From NCBI RefSeq assembly GCF_023277925.1, contig NZ_CP063832.1:5067501-5131500 (forward strand): 64,000 nucleotides of DNA, in the 5' to 3' direction. How positions within the stretch are numbered: position 1 is the first letter of the stretch; every line of letters begins with the position of its first letter. Of this stretch, positions 10,883-19,700 are shown piece by piece. The notes under the pieces were generated by a model. That model did no database searches. It was not told the origin of the DNA and saw only the letters and a list, made by a program, of their open reading frames with translations. The stretch is from Pseudomonas entomophila. Lineage in GTDB: Bacteria; Pseudomonadota; Gammaproteobacteria; Pseudomonadales; Pseudomonadaceae. A program made the translations under genes and the position numbers.

Positions 10883-12141
10883 AGCGGCGTTTCAGCCGGC
10901 CGACCCTGCGCGCGGTGCTCGGCCGCGGCCACCTGAGCGTGGCGCTGCTCGCCGCGGGCCTGGCCGGTGTGCTGGTAACCCTGCTGGGCGTGGCGGCGCT
11001 GCGGGTTTACGCCAACCACAACCTGCACTTGATCGCCCGTTCCATCAACTACACCGTCGAGGCCGCCGTGGTCTTCGACGACAGTGCCGCAGCCAATGAA
11101 GCCCTGGCGTTGATCGCCGCCACCGAAGAAATCGCCGACGCCAAGGTCTATGGCAACGACGGTGACTTGCTCGCCCACTGGCAGCGCGACGAGCAGGGGA
11201 TGATGGCGCAGTTGCAGAGCCAGGTGGCGCGCAGCCTGCTGGAGGAACCGATCAACCTGCCGGTGCAGCACATGGGCCAGAAGGTCGGCCATATCGAGTT
11301 GACCGGGCAGGGCGGCAGCCTGGTGCGTTTCCTGCTCAGCGGCCTGGTGGGCATCCTGGTGTGCACCGTGCTTAGCGCGGTGCTCGCCCTTTACCTGTCG
11401 CGCCGCCTGTTCGGCGACATCATCCGCCCGTTGCGCCACTTGGCCAGCGTTGCCCACGCCGCCCGGCGCGAGCGCAGTTTCGACCGGCGCGTGCCGGAAA
11501 CCCAGATCGCCGAACTCAACGAGCTGGGCAACGACTTCAATGCGCTGCTCGACGAACTGGAGGTCTGGCAGAGCCACCTGCAGAGCGAGAACGAGACCCT
11601 GGCGCACCAGGCCAGCCACGACAGCCTGACCGGCTTGCCCAACCGAGGCTTCTTCGAGGGCCGCCTGACCCGCAGCCTGCGTAACGCCGCCCGCCAGCAG
11701 GAACACCTGGCGTTGCTGTTCCTCGACAGCGATCACTTCAAGCAGATCAACGACAGCCTCGGCCACGCGGTGGGTGACCAGGTGCTGATCAGCGTCGCCA
11801 GCCGGGTGCGTGCGCAGTTGCGCGAGCATGACCTGGTGGCGCGCCTGGGCGGTGACGAGTTCGCCGTGCTGCTATCGCCGCTGCAGGCGCGCGAGGACGC
11901 CGAGCGCATCGCCGAGAAGATCGTCGCCAGCATGAAGCTGCCGGTGCAGCTGGAGGATGGCAACAGCATCACCACCTCGCTGAGTGTCGGTATCGCCTAT
12001 TACCCGGACGACGGCCAAGACCCGGCCAGTCTGCTCAATGCCGCCGACGCGGCGATGTACCAGGCCAAGCGCAAGCGCCGTGGCCATTGGCAAGTGGCCC
12101 AGCCGGAACGCTGCGCCACTGACGTTAAGAACAGGAGCTGA
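10879..12141 (+). CDS. yfiN: YfiN/TpbB-like membrane diguanylate cyclase
   Basis: Inner-membrane diguanylate cyclase that makes cyclic-di-GMP from two GTP and promotes matrix production and attachment when released from YfiR. The 420 residues run: TM helix (about 15-40), periplasmic sensor of the CHASE8 type, second TM helix (about 152-176), HAMP linker, and GGDEF domain with the active motif GGDEF at residues 324-328. The allosteric inhibitory site RxxD (REHD) sits five residues before GGDEF, so product inhibition should operate. The start overlaps yfiR and yfiB follows after 3 bases. Confidence 0.94.
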   Translation: MKRRFSRPTLRAVLGRGHLSVALLAAGLAGVLVTLLGVAALRVYANHNLHLIARSINYTVEAAVVFDDSAAANEALALIAATEEIADAKVYGNDGDLLAHWQRDEQGMMAQLQSQVARSLLEEPINLPVQHMGQKVGHIELTGQGGSLVRFLLSGLVGILVCTVLSAVLALYLSRRLFGDIIRPLRHLASVAHAARRERSFDRRVPETQIAELNELGNDFNALLDELEVWQSHLQSENETLAHQASHDSLTGLPNRGFFEGRLTRSLRNAARQQEHLALLFLDSDHFKQINDSLGHAVGDQVLISVASRVRAQLREHDLVARLGGDEFAVLLSPLQAREDAERIAEKIVASMKLPVQLEDGNSITTSLSVGIAYYPDDGQDPASLLNAADAAMYQAKRKRRGHWQVAQPERCATDVKNRS

Positions 12142-12144
12142 ACC

Positions 12145-12645
12145 GTGATCTACCGCCTAACTTCCCTGCGTTTTCCCGTTATGGCCGTGCTGCTGGCACT
12201 GCTCACGCTCACGGCTTGCCAAAGCGTGCCGCCCAAGGGGCTGACCCCCGAGCAGGTGGCCGTGCTCAAACGCGAGGGCTTTGCCCCGACCGACGAGGGC
12301 TGGGCGTTCGACCTGTCGGGCAAGGTGCTGTTCGGCAGTGACCTGGACAGCCTCAACAGCGCCAGCGAATCGATCGTCGAGCGCATCGGCAAGGCGTTGC
12401 TGTCGGTGGATATCCAGCGCGTGCGCATCGATGGCCATGCCGATGCCTCGGGCAAGGCGGCTTACAACCAGCAGTTGTCGGAGCGCCGCGCCCAGAGCGT
12501 GGCCAAGGCGTTGATCGGCATCGGCATGCAGCCGCAGAACATCCAGACTCGCGGGCTGGGCAGCAGCCAGCCGGTGGCGGACAACCGCACCAGCGCCGGG
12601 CGCCTGGAAAACCGGCGGGTGTCGATCGTGGTGGCGTCGGATTGA
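12145..12645 (+). CDS. yfiB: YfiB, OmpA-family outer-membrane lipoprotein
   Basis: Outer-membrane lipoprotein that sequesters YfiR in response to cell-envelope stress and so activates YfiN. The 166-residue product has a lipobox LTAC with the acylated Cys at position 25, a linker, and an OmpA-like peptidoglycan-binding domain (IDGHADASGKAAYNQQLSERR region, then GLGSSQPVADN). It starts with GTG, preceded by AGGAG seven bases upstream. It is the last gene of yfiRNB and is followed directly by REP sequences. Confidence 0.93.
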   Translation: MIYRLTSLRFPVMAVLLALLTLTACQSVPPKGLTPEQVAVLKREGFAPTDEGWAFDLSGKVLFGSDLDSLNSASESIVERIGKALLSVDIQRVRIDGHADASGKAAYNQQLSERRAQSVAKALIGIGMQPQNIQTRGLGSSQPVADNRTSAGRLENRRVSIVVASD

Positions 12646-12652
12646 CGGGCCC

Positions 12653-12786
12653 TGTTCGCCGGCAAGCCGGCGCTAATTGACCTGGCGTGGCCTCTGTAGG
12701 AGCGGCTTTAGCCGCGATCACCCGCAAGGCGGGTGCCAGATGCCGCGATGCCTGCATCGCGGCTAAAGCCGCTCTTACAGAGGACT
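12653..12786. repeat. REP pair (BIME)
   Basis: A short REP (ttcgccggcaagccggcg) followed by a large imperfect palindrome from about 12691 to 12784. Its arms begin with tgtaggagcggctttagccg and end with the inverse complement. It lies between the converging yfiB and LysR genes and could act as an mRNA 3' stabiliser or weak terminator for both strands. Confidence 0.85.
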
Positions 12787-12797
12787 TGCAGCCCCAA

Positions 12798-13748
12798 TCA
12801 ATCCTGAGCGAATTTCATCTCGCGGGTTTCCCCCATGAGCAACGGCGCATTGGCCTCGGTCACTTCACGGATGTAATCCCACAGCAAGGTGATCCGCTTC
12901 AGCTTGCGCAGATCCTCCCGGCAGTACATCCAGAACTGCCGCGTTACTTCGATCTCCTCCGGCAACACCGTCACCAGCCGCGGATCCTGCGCCGCCAGGA
13001 AGCACGGCAGGATCGCCAGCCCACGCCCTTGTAACGCCGCCGTGTACTGGGCAATCACGCTGGTGCTGCGCAGGTGCGCGTTGGCGTTGGGGATCAGGTT
13101 GGCCAGGTACAGCAGCTCCGAGCTGAACGCCAGGTCGTCCACATAGCTGATGAACGGGTGGCGCGCCAGGTCGACGACTTCGCGGATAGGCTCATGGCGG
13201 TCGAGATAGCCCTGGGTCGCGTACAGGCGCAAGCGGTAGTCGCACAGCTTGCAGCACACATACGGGCCATGTTCGGGGCGCTCCAGGGCGATGACGATAT
13301 CGGCCTCGCGCTTGGACAGGCTGATGAAGTGCGGTAGCGGCAGGATATCCACCGAGATCGCCGGCCAGGCATCGACGAAGTGGCTCAGTTGCGGGGTGAC
13401 GAAGAAGCTGCCGAAACCTTCGGTGCAGCCCATGCGCACATGCCCCGACAAGGCCACGCCCGAGCCCGAGACCTGCTCGCAGGCCATGTGCAACGTGCTT
13501 TCGATCGACTCGGCATAGCCCAGCAAGCGCTGGCCTTCGGCAGTAAGAACGAAGCCGTTGGTCCGCGATTTCTCGAACAGCAAAGTGCCCAGCGCCCCTT
13601 CCAGTGAGCCGATGCGCCGCGACACCGTGGTGTAGTCCACGGCCAGGCGCTTGGCCGCGCTGCTGGCCTTGCGGGTGCGCGCTACCTCAAGAAAGAACTT
13701 GAGGTCGTCCCAGTTCAGCGCGCTCAGGGAGGTGAGGTCTTTTTGCAT
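12798..13748 (-). CDS. LysR-family regulator divergent from mmsAB
   Basis: Transcriptional regulator of 316 residues with an N-terminal winged helix ([20 protein letters not shown], then [15 protein letters not shown]) and a C-terminal effector-binding domain. The start is the ATG at 13748; the frame stays open far upstream over mmsA on the opposite strand, but that extension is a shadow. It is transcribed away from mmsA with about 130 bp between the two starts, the classic LysR layout, so it probably controls mmsAB. In P. aeruginosa mmsAB is controlled by the AraC-type MmsR, so the regulator differs here. The inducer is not evident from the sequence. Confidence 0.88.
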   Translation of the reverse strand: MQKDLTSLSALNWDDLKFFLEVARTRKASSAAKRLAVDYTTVSRRIGSLEGALGTLLFEKSRTNGFVLTAEGQRLLGYAESIESTLHMACEQVSGSGVALSGHVRMGCTEGFGSFFVTPQLSHFVDAWPAISVDILPLPHFISLSKREADIVIALERPEHGPYVCCKLCDYRLRLYATQGYLDRHEPIREVVDLARHPFISYVDDLAFSSELLYLANLIPNANAHLRSTSVIAQYTAALQGRGLAILPCFLAAQDPRLVTVLPEEIEVTRQFWMYCREDLRKLKRITLLWDYIREVTEANAPLLMGETREMKFAQD

Positions 13749-13770
13749 GATGATCCGGTTTTTTTGTGCA

Positions 13771-13799
13771 TTCTTGTTGGATGTTTGCACATCTATACT
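13771..13799 (+). promoter_or_regulatory. Possible sigma-70 promoter of mmsA
   Basis: TTCTTG (13771-13776) and TATACT (13794-13799) are separated by 17 bases, upstream of the mmsA start at 13882. The surrounding divergent region is AT-rich relative to the genes and contains paired TGCA/TTGCA elements where a LysR protein could bind. Predicted from sequence only. Confidence 0.42.
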
Positions 13800-13881
13800 C
13801 GAACTCAGCCCCCAAGCGCCACCCCGTGTTCGCTCCGGCGTAGGCGTCTTCGTTCCGACAATAATTCCAAGGAGAGCGCAG

Positions 13882-15408
13882 ATGAACGCACCCCAGGCAC
13901 CCGCCCATACCCAGGTCGAACAGGTCAAGCTGCTGATCGACGGCCAATGGGTCGAGTCGAAGACCACCGAATGGCGCGACATCGTCAACCCGGCCACGCA
14001 ACAGGTGCTGGCGCGAGTGCCGTTCGCCACCACCGAGGAAGTCGACGCCGCCGTGGCCGCCGCCGAGCGCGCCTTCAAGACCTGGCGCGACACCCCCATC
14101 GGTGCGCGCATGCGCATCATGCTCAAGTTGCAGGCGCTGATCCGCGAGCACAGCAAGCGCATCGCCGTCACCCTCAGCGCCGAGCAGGGCAAGACCATTG
14201 CCGACGCCGAGGGCGATATCTTCCGCGGCCTGGAAGTGGTCGAGCACGCTGCGTCCATCGGCACCCTGCAGATGGGCGAGTTCGCCGAGAACGTCGCCGG
14301 CGGTGTCGACACCTACACCCTGCGCCAGCCGATCGGCGTGTGCGCCGGCATCACCCCGTTCAACTTCCCGGCGATGATCCCGCTGTGGATGTTCCCGATG
14401 GCCATCGTCTGTGGCAACACCTTCGTGCTCAAGCCGTCCGAGCAGGACCCGCTGTCGACCATGATGCTGGTCGAGCTGGCGCTGCAAGCCGGCATCCCGG
14501 CCGGCGTGCTCAACGTGGTGCACGGCGGCAAGCAGGTGGTCGATGCGATCTGCACCCACAAGGATATCAAGGCGATCTCGTTCGTCGGTTCGACCGAGGT
14601 TGGTACCCACGTCTACAACCTGGGCAGCCAGCATGGTAAGCGCGTGCAGTCGATGATGGGCGCCAAGAACCACGCCGTGGTGCTGCCCGACGCCAACCGC
14701 GTGCAGACCGTCAACGCCCTGGTCGGCGCCGCCTTCGGCGCGGCCGGCCAGCGTTGCATGGCCACCTCGGTGGCGGTGCTGGTGGGCAAGGCCCGCGAGT
14801 GGCTGCCGGATATCAAGGACGCGGCGAGCAAGCTCAAGGTCAACGCCGGCAACGAGCCGGGCACCGATGTCGGCCCGGTGGTTTCCAAACGCGCCAAGGA
14901 GCGTGTGCTGGGCCTGATCGAGAGCGGCATCAAGGAAGGCGCCACGCTCGAGCTCGACGGCCGTGACGTGAAGGTGCAGGGCTACGAGCAAGGCAACTTC
15001 ATCGGCCCGACCCTGTTCTCCGGGGTGAAGACCGACATGCAGGTGTACACCCAGGAAATCTTCGGCCCGGTGCTGGTGACGCTGGAAGTGGACACCCTCG
15101 ACGAGGCCATTGCCCTGGTCAACGCCAACCCGTTCGGTAACGGCACCGGCCTGTTCACCCAAAGCGGCGCGGCGGCGCGCAAGTTCCAGAGCGAGATCGA
15201 TATTGGCCAGGTCGGCATCAACATCCCGATCCCGGTACCGGTGCCGTTCTTCAGCTTCACCGGCTCGCGCGGCTCCAAGCTCGGCGACCTCGGCCCGTAC
15301 GGCAAGCAAGTGGTGCAGTTCTACACCCAGACCAAGACCGTCACCGCCCGCTGGTTCGACGACGACAGTGTCAACGACGGTGTGAACACCACCATCAGCC
15401 TGCGCTAA
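13882..15408 (+). CDS. mmsA: Methylmalonate-semialdehyde dehydrogenase (CoA-acylating)
   Basis: Oxidises methylmalonate semialdehyde (and malonate semialdehyde) with NAD+ and CoA to propionyl-CoA (acetyl-CoA), the last step of distal valine catabolism. The 508-residue product is an aldehyde dehydrogenase with the [15 protein letters not shown] segment, the NAD-binding SFVGSTEVG motif and the catalytic cysteine C292 in GQRCMA. The ATG at 13882 follows AAGGAG about 7 bases upstream, so I rejected the longer upstream frame. mmsB follows after 28 bases. Confidence 0.95.
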   Translation: MNAPQAPAHTQVEQVKLLIDGQWVESKTTEWRDIVNPATQQVLARVPFATTEEVDAAVAAAERAFKTWRDTPIGARMRIMLKLQALIREHSKRIAVTLSAEQGKTIADAEGDIFRGLEVVEHAASIGTLQMGEFAENVAGGVDTYTLRQPIGVCAGITPFNFPAMIPLWMFPMAIVCGNTFVLKPSEQDPLSTMMLVELALQAGIPAGVLNVVHGGKQVVDAICTHKDIKAISFVGSTEVGTHVYNLGSQHGKRVQSMMGAKNHAVVLPDANRVQTVNALVGAAFGAAGQRCMATSVAVLVGKAREWLPDIKDAASKLKVNAGNEPGTDVGPVVSKRAKERVLGLIESGIKEGATLELDGRDVKVQGYEQGNFIGPTLFSGVKTDMQVYTQEIFGPVLVTLEVDTLDEAIALVNANPFGNGTGLFTQSGAAARKFQSEIDIGQVGINIPIPVPVPFFSFTGSRGSKLGDLGPYGKQVVQFYTQTKTVTARWFDDDSVNDGVNTTISLR

Positions 15409-15436
15409 GCCATCAGCCTGCTCAAAGGAGAACGCC

Positions 15437-16327
15437 ATGCGTATCGCATTCATCGGCCTGGGCAACATGGGCGCGCCCATGGCCCGCAACCTTATCAAGG
15501 CTGGGCACCAGCTCAACCTCGTCGACCTGAACCAGACCGTGCTGGCGGAGCTTGCCGGGCTGGGCGGGCAGGTCAGCGCATCGCCGAACGCGGCCGCCGC
15601 CGACAGCGAGCTGGTGCTCACCATGCTGCCCGCGGCTGCCCATGTGCGCAGCGTGTACCTGGACGAAGAGAACGGTGTGCTGGCCGGCATCCGCCCCGGC
15701 ACCCCGACCGTGGATTGCAGCACCATCGACCCGCAGACCGCCCGTGACGTGTCGAAGGCCGCGGCGGCCAAAGGTGTCGACATGGGGGATGCGCCGGTCT
15801 CCGGCGGTACCGGCGGTGCGGCGGCCGGCACCCTGACCTTCATGGTTGGCGCCAGCGCCGAACTGTTCGCCACGCTCCAGCCGGTGCTGGCGCAGATGGG
15901 CCGCAATATCGTGCATTGCGGCGAGGTCGGTACCGGGCAGATCGCCAAGATATGCAACAACCTGCTGCTGGGCATCTCGATGATCGGTGTGTCCGAGGCC
16001 ATGGCCCTGGGCAACGCGCTGGGCATCGACACCCAGGTGCTGGCCGGCATCATCAACAGCTCGACCGGGCGCTGCTGGAGCTCGGACACCTACAACCCGT
16101 GGCCGGGCATCATCGAGACCGCCCCGGCCTCACGCGGCTACACCGGCGGCTTCGGCGCCGAGCTGATGCTCAAGGACCTGGGGCTGGCCACTGAAGCCGC
16201 GCGCCAGGCGCACCAGCCAGTGATCCTCGGCGCGCTGGCCCAGCAGCTGTACCAGGCCATGAGCCTGCGCGGCGAGGGCGGCAAGGACTTCTCGGCGATC
16301 GTCGAGGGTTATCGCAAGAAAGACTGA
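15437..16327 (+). CDS. mmsB: 3-hydroxyisobutyrate dehydrogenase
   Basis: NAD-dependent oxidation of 3-hydroxyisobutyrate to methylmalonate semialdehyde, the step before MmsA. The 296 residues begin with the Rossmann motif GLGNMGAPMA, followed by the substrate-binding DAPVSGGTGGA segment near 117-127 and the catalytic lysine in GQIAKICNN near 170. An AAAGGAG ribosome-binding sequence precedes the ATG. It is co-transcribed with mmsA and followed by an intrinsic terminator. Confidence 0.95.
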   Translation: MRIAFIGLGNMGAPMARNLIKAGHQLNLVDLNQTVLAELAGLGGQVSASPNAAAADSELVLTMLPAAAHVRSVYLDEENGVLAGIRPGTPTVDCSTIDPQTARDVSKAAAAKGVDMGDAPVSGGTGGAAAGTLTFMVGASAELFATLQPVLAQMGRNIVHCGEVGTGQIAKICNNLLLGISMIGVSEAMALGNALGIDTQVLAGIINSSTGRCWSSDTYNPWPGIIETAPASRGYTGGFGAELMLKDLGLATEAARQAHQPVILGALAQQLYQAMSLRGEGGKDFSAIVEGYRKKD

Positions 16328-16345
16328 CGGAGCAAGCTGGACTTC

Positions 16346-16417
16346 ATCGCGGGCCGGATGGCCTTCCCCCTGTAACTGCGCACCAGGGGGAAGGGTGTCG
16401 GGTTCGCGATTTTTTTT
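16346..16417 (+). terminator. mmsAB intrinsic terminator
   Basis: A nested hairpin. The outer 10-bp stem is atcgcgggcc (16346-16355) with ggttcgcgat (16401-16410), including two G-T pairs; the inner 10-bp stem is cttccccctg with cagggggaag. A run of eight T follows directly. It lies 19 bases after the mmsB stop. Confidence 0.85.
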
Positions 16418-16470
16418 GTGTGCAACTGGGGACCCTGTGCGCGGTCTGGCGTGAGCTATCGCCTTGGTTT

Positions 16471-16524
16471 GTTCGCCGGCAAGTTCGGCGCGGCCCCTGT
16501 AGGCGCCGGCTTTACCGGCGAACC
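16471..16524. repeat. REP palindrome
   Basis: The inverted repeat gttcgccgg ... ccggcgaac encloses cggcccctgtaggcgccgg. It sits in the roughly 380-base gap between mmsB and the Tc-toxin gene. Apart from the terminator and this REP, that gap contains no recognisable gene; the last 150 bases presumably hold the toxin promoter, which I could not pinpoint. Confidence 0.75.
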
Positions 16525-16703
16525 AGGCGACGCGATGGGCGAGGGCGCTTTGCGTTTCCTTCATGTGTTCAAGTACCGCGTACCTGGCATTTTTGCCAGT
16601 TTCTCGAATCGCGGTGCAGGCCTAGCATCCAGCGTAAACCACAACAGCGCTGCCACGGGTGGGTTGTCGGGGGCGCTCACGTCCAGGATGCCAAGGGGGC
16701 AAC

Positions 16704-19700
16704 ATGACCAAACGCAAGGGTCGCAAGCAAGATGCATTGATCGAGAAAATTCTCGATACAGAGCCTGGGATCAAAGCCAAGCTCGCTGGCGGCAATTTCG
16801 CCCAGGCATCGGTTCTGGACTTGCAGCGCAAGACGCCCACATCGTTGATGGCGCTCTACCCCCCGCTTCGCGCGAGCGAGGCGACGCGGCTCAAGGCCCG
16901 CCTCGACGTTGCTGCAGCGGCCATGATGCGCGCGTTCCGGGAAAAGCGCCTGAGTTCGGGCATCCGCCGAGCAGCGGATGAAATGAAAGGCTCCCTGGTG
17001 CTGAACAGCGGCCCCACCTTCGAAAACCAGTTCAACCCCTCTTGGGACAATCACACCCACCCCGGCGCCGTGGATGCCACCACGTCACCGGCGGCCTACC
17101 TGATCGATATGTTGACCTTTGCCCGTGACCATATCGAATTGCAGGGTGACCAAGACAAAGTCCTGCGCTTGGAGACCCGGCGCCCCGACCTGTTCGACCT
17201 GTTGATCGACGAACAGACCATGAACCAGGAGGTGACCCAGGTCGAAATCGTCAACGATGTGATGGCGCGCGCAATCGACGACCAGCGCAAGGGGCAGGAC
17301 CTGACTTCCGTCGAAGACAAGCTGCTCGAAGTGCGGTACCCGTTCAGGCATTTCCCCTACGAAGCCTACTGGGAGCAGATCCGCACGGTACTGGCGTTCA
17401 ACCAGCTGCACATCAGCGACCTCACGCACCTGTCGGATATCGACAGCCCCTACTTCATCCAGCCAGGTGCCAACTCGACGATCTCGAACATGGCCTTGCA
17501 GCAGAACTCCTCGCTTGGGCCGGCCTTGCGCGCCATTCTGTTGGAGCCTCCCTACTTCAGCGGGGCCGGAGGCGTACAGTTCAATCCGCAGACGCGTCGG
17601 TTGCTGGCGTTGCCGGCGAAGAATGCGCTGCAGCTTGCAGAGCGAGTGTTGGAAACAGCCACCACGTTCTATCGGAGCAACTTCGGCGTAGTGGGCTACC
17701 CGACGTTGCAGAATGTGGTGAACTTCTGTCAGGCATTGGAGATGACGCAAGACGAAATGGAGTCGCTGTTCGGTTTGGCAGCATACGCGCCCTCGCTGTC
17801 GGAGAATGCCGGTAAGGCTGGGGCAACGGTCAGCCCTGGTGAGTTCGGTGCGCGGTTCCTGAATGGCGGCGTATCAGACCCCGTTTCAGTCGAAAGTGAT
17901 CCCGACGCCCCCGAACACCATCGATTCCGGAACTTGTCCGAGGACCGCTGTGATCGGCTCAACCGCCTGGTGCGCCTGGCCCATGCGCTAAAGCTTTCCT
18001 ACGCGGAAGCCGACCAGGTGGTGTGCGCGATCATCGATGCGGAAAGGCGTGAACAGGCGGAGCTCAGGCGGTCAGACCTAGATGACGAGCCGCTATGGAT
18101 GACAGTCAATACCGTCAGAGGGCTAGGGTTGTTCCAGTTCTTGCGTGAACGCTTCTCGTGCAGTGCCGAAGAGTTTGCCGCGCTGATGTCGGACATGGGC
18201 ATACATGCCATTGGCGAGAAACGCAGCCACTTCGACCGTGTGTTCAACACCGACGCCGTCACGCCGCTGCAGATCGATGATACTCAGTTCAATCTCGATG
18301 GTGAGGATGCGCAGAGCAAACGCACCATCGATCTGTTGTGCCGTGGTCTGGGTATCAACATGGAAACCTTCCGCTACCTGTCCCGGGTCGTCATGGAGGG
18401 GCAGGGCGGCGAGGAACAGAAGCGTTCGATCAGGCTGTTCAGTGCGTTCTATCGGATTACCTTGCTGGCCAGGCTGCTCTCGATCACAACGATCGAGTTG
18501 ATGTCGCTGATGGAGGTCCTGAGCCCGGAAGGCCTCTATACGCTGCGGCTGGCGGGCATTCCCAGCAATGCCATGTATGAGCATTTCTCGCGCACGGATA
18601 CCGTCAACGTCACCTATGCCATCTGCCAATGCGTGCTCTGGTGCCAGGAGCAGCAACTGCCTATCAGCTGGCTGGTCCAGCAATTGCTGCCGATCGAGAC
18701 GCCGGACATCGTGCCCGAGGCGTTCAGGGCCCTGTTCATCGAGCTCCAGAGCGACCTGGCGCCGTTTCGCAACTTCGATCAGGCCATGGAGGAAGCCGGC
18801 GTTCCCCGGCTGGTGGGCAAGCGCTGGATAAAGGAGTTGTCGCGGATCGTGGATGAAAGCGGCTTGATCATGGACAGCGGTATCAGCTCGATGGACTTCG
18901 ATTACCTCGACTACGAGAACTTTGCCGAGCGAGATATCAACCTGGTCATCAATCAGTTGGCTAACGACGAAGCCGGGCTACCAGGGCTGGAACTGGAGGA
19001 ATACGAACGCTTGAAAGCGCTCGTCAAGGGGGTGGTGTTACGTATTCGCACACAGCAATGGGGCGTCGTGCAGGAGCGCTTGTCACATGTGCTGGCGCTC
19101 AGTACCGAGAAAGTGGTTCCGGTGATTTACTGGGCCGAGGGGCGAGTGCACACGCTCATGGAGAGTGTTGTGGCCTTCAACCCGGACATGGTCGAGTCTG
19201 AATCCCTGAAAGCGATGATGCCGCTGCTCCTGCGCATGCAGCGATGCGCTCAGGTCGCCACGCAGTTCAACTTGAGCCCTGCGCTGTTGTTCAGCCTGCT
19301 GAAACGCTCGCAAAGGCCGCGCTTCAACCTCAGAAGTACAGCCCTGACGTTGCATACGCTGTATCTGCTCGAGCGGTACTCACGCAGCTTGCGTTTGGCC
19401 AAACAAACGGAAGGGCAGTTGCTGGACTACTTTTCCGCGATCGAGGGGCTGGGAGAGCTCACCGCCAATGAGCGACGGCTGATCAAGGATGTTGCCGCAG
19501 ACAAGCTTGCCAGTTGGCTAGGGTGGGGCATTCGCGAAGTGCTCGATGTGGCGGCCGTGTTGGCGCCCGATGGCATCATTCGCAATCTGGTACAACTGCT
19601 CTCCCTGGTGAATACACGGCAACTCTGCGAGCGCACCGGGCTGAGCGCAGTGTCGCTGATGAAACTCAGCCGACTCACTGCCAACTCCGACACGCAAGCG

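Noticed and set aside
12653..12786. Palindromic repeats considered as a CRISPR array
   Set aside because: The repeats are inverted, not regularly spaced direct repeats with unique spacers, and there are no cas genes.
13687..16089. 800-codon minus-strand frame opposite mmsA and mmsB
   Set aside because: Shadow of two well-recognised genes; low-complexity His/Gly/Gln-rich translation without family resemblance.
16659..16703. Upstream extension of the TcaA-like reading frame
   Set aside because: It lacks a ribosome-binding site, while AAGGGGG precedes the ATG at 16704.
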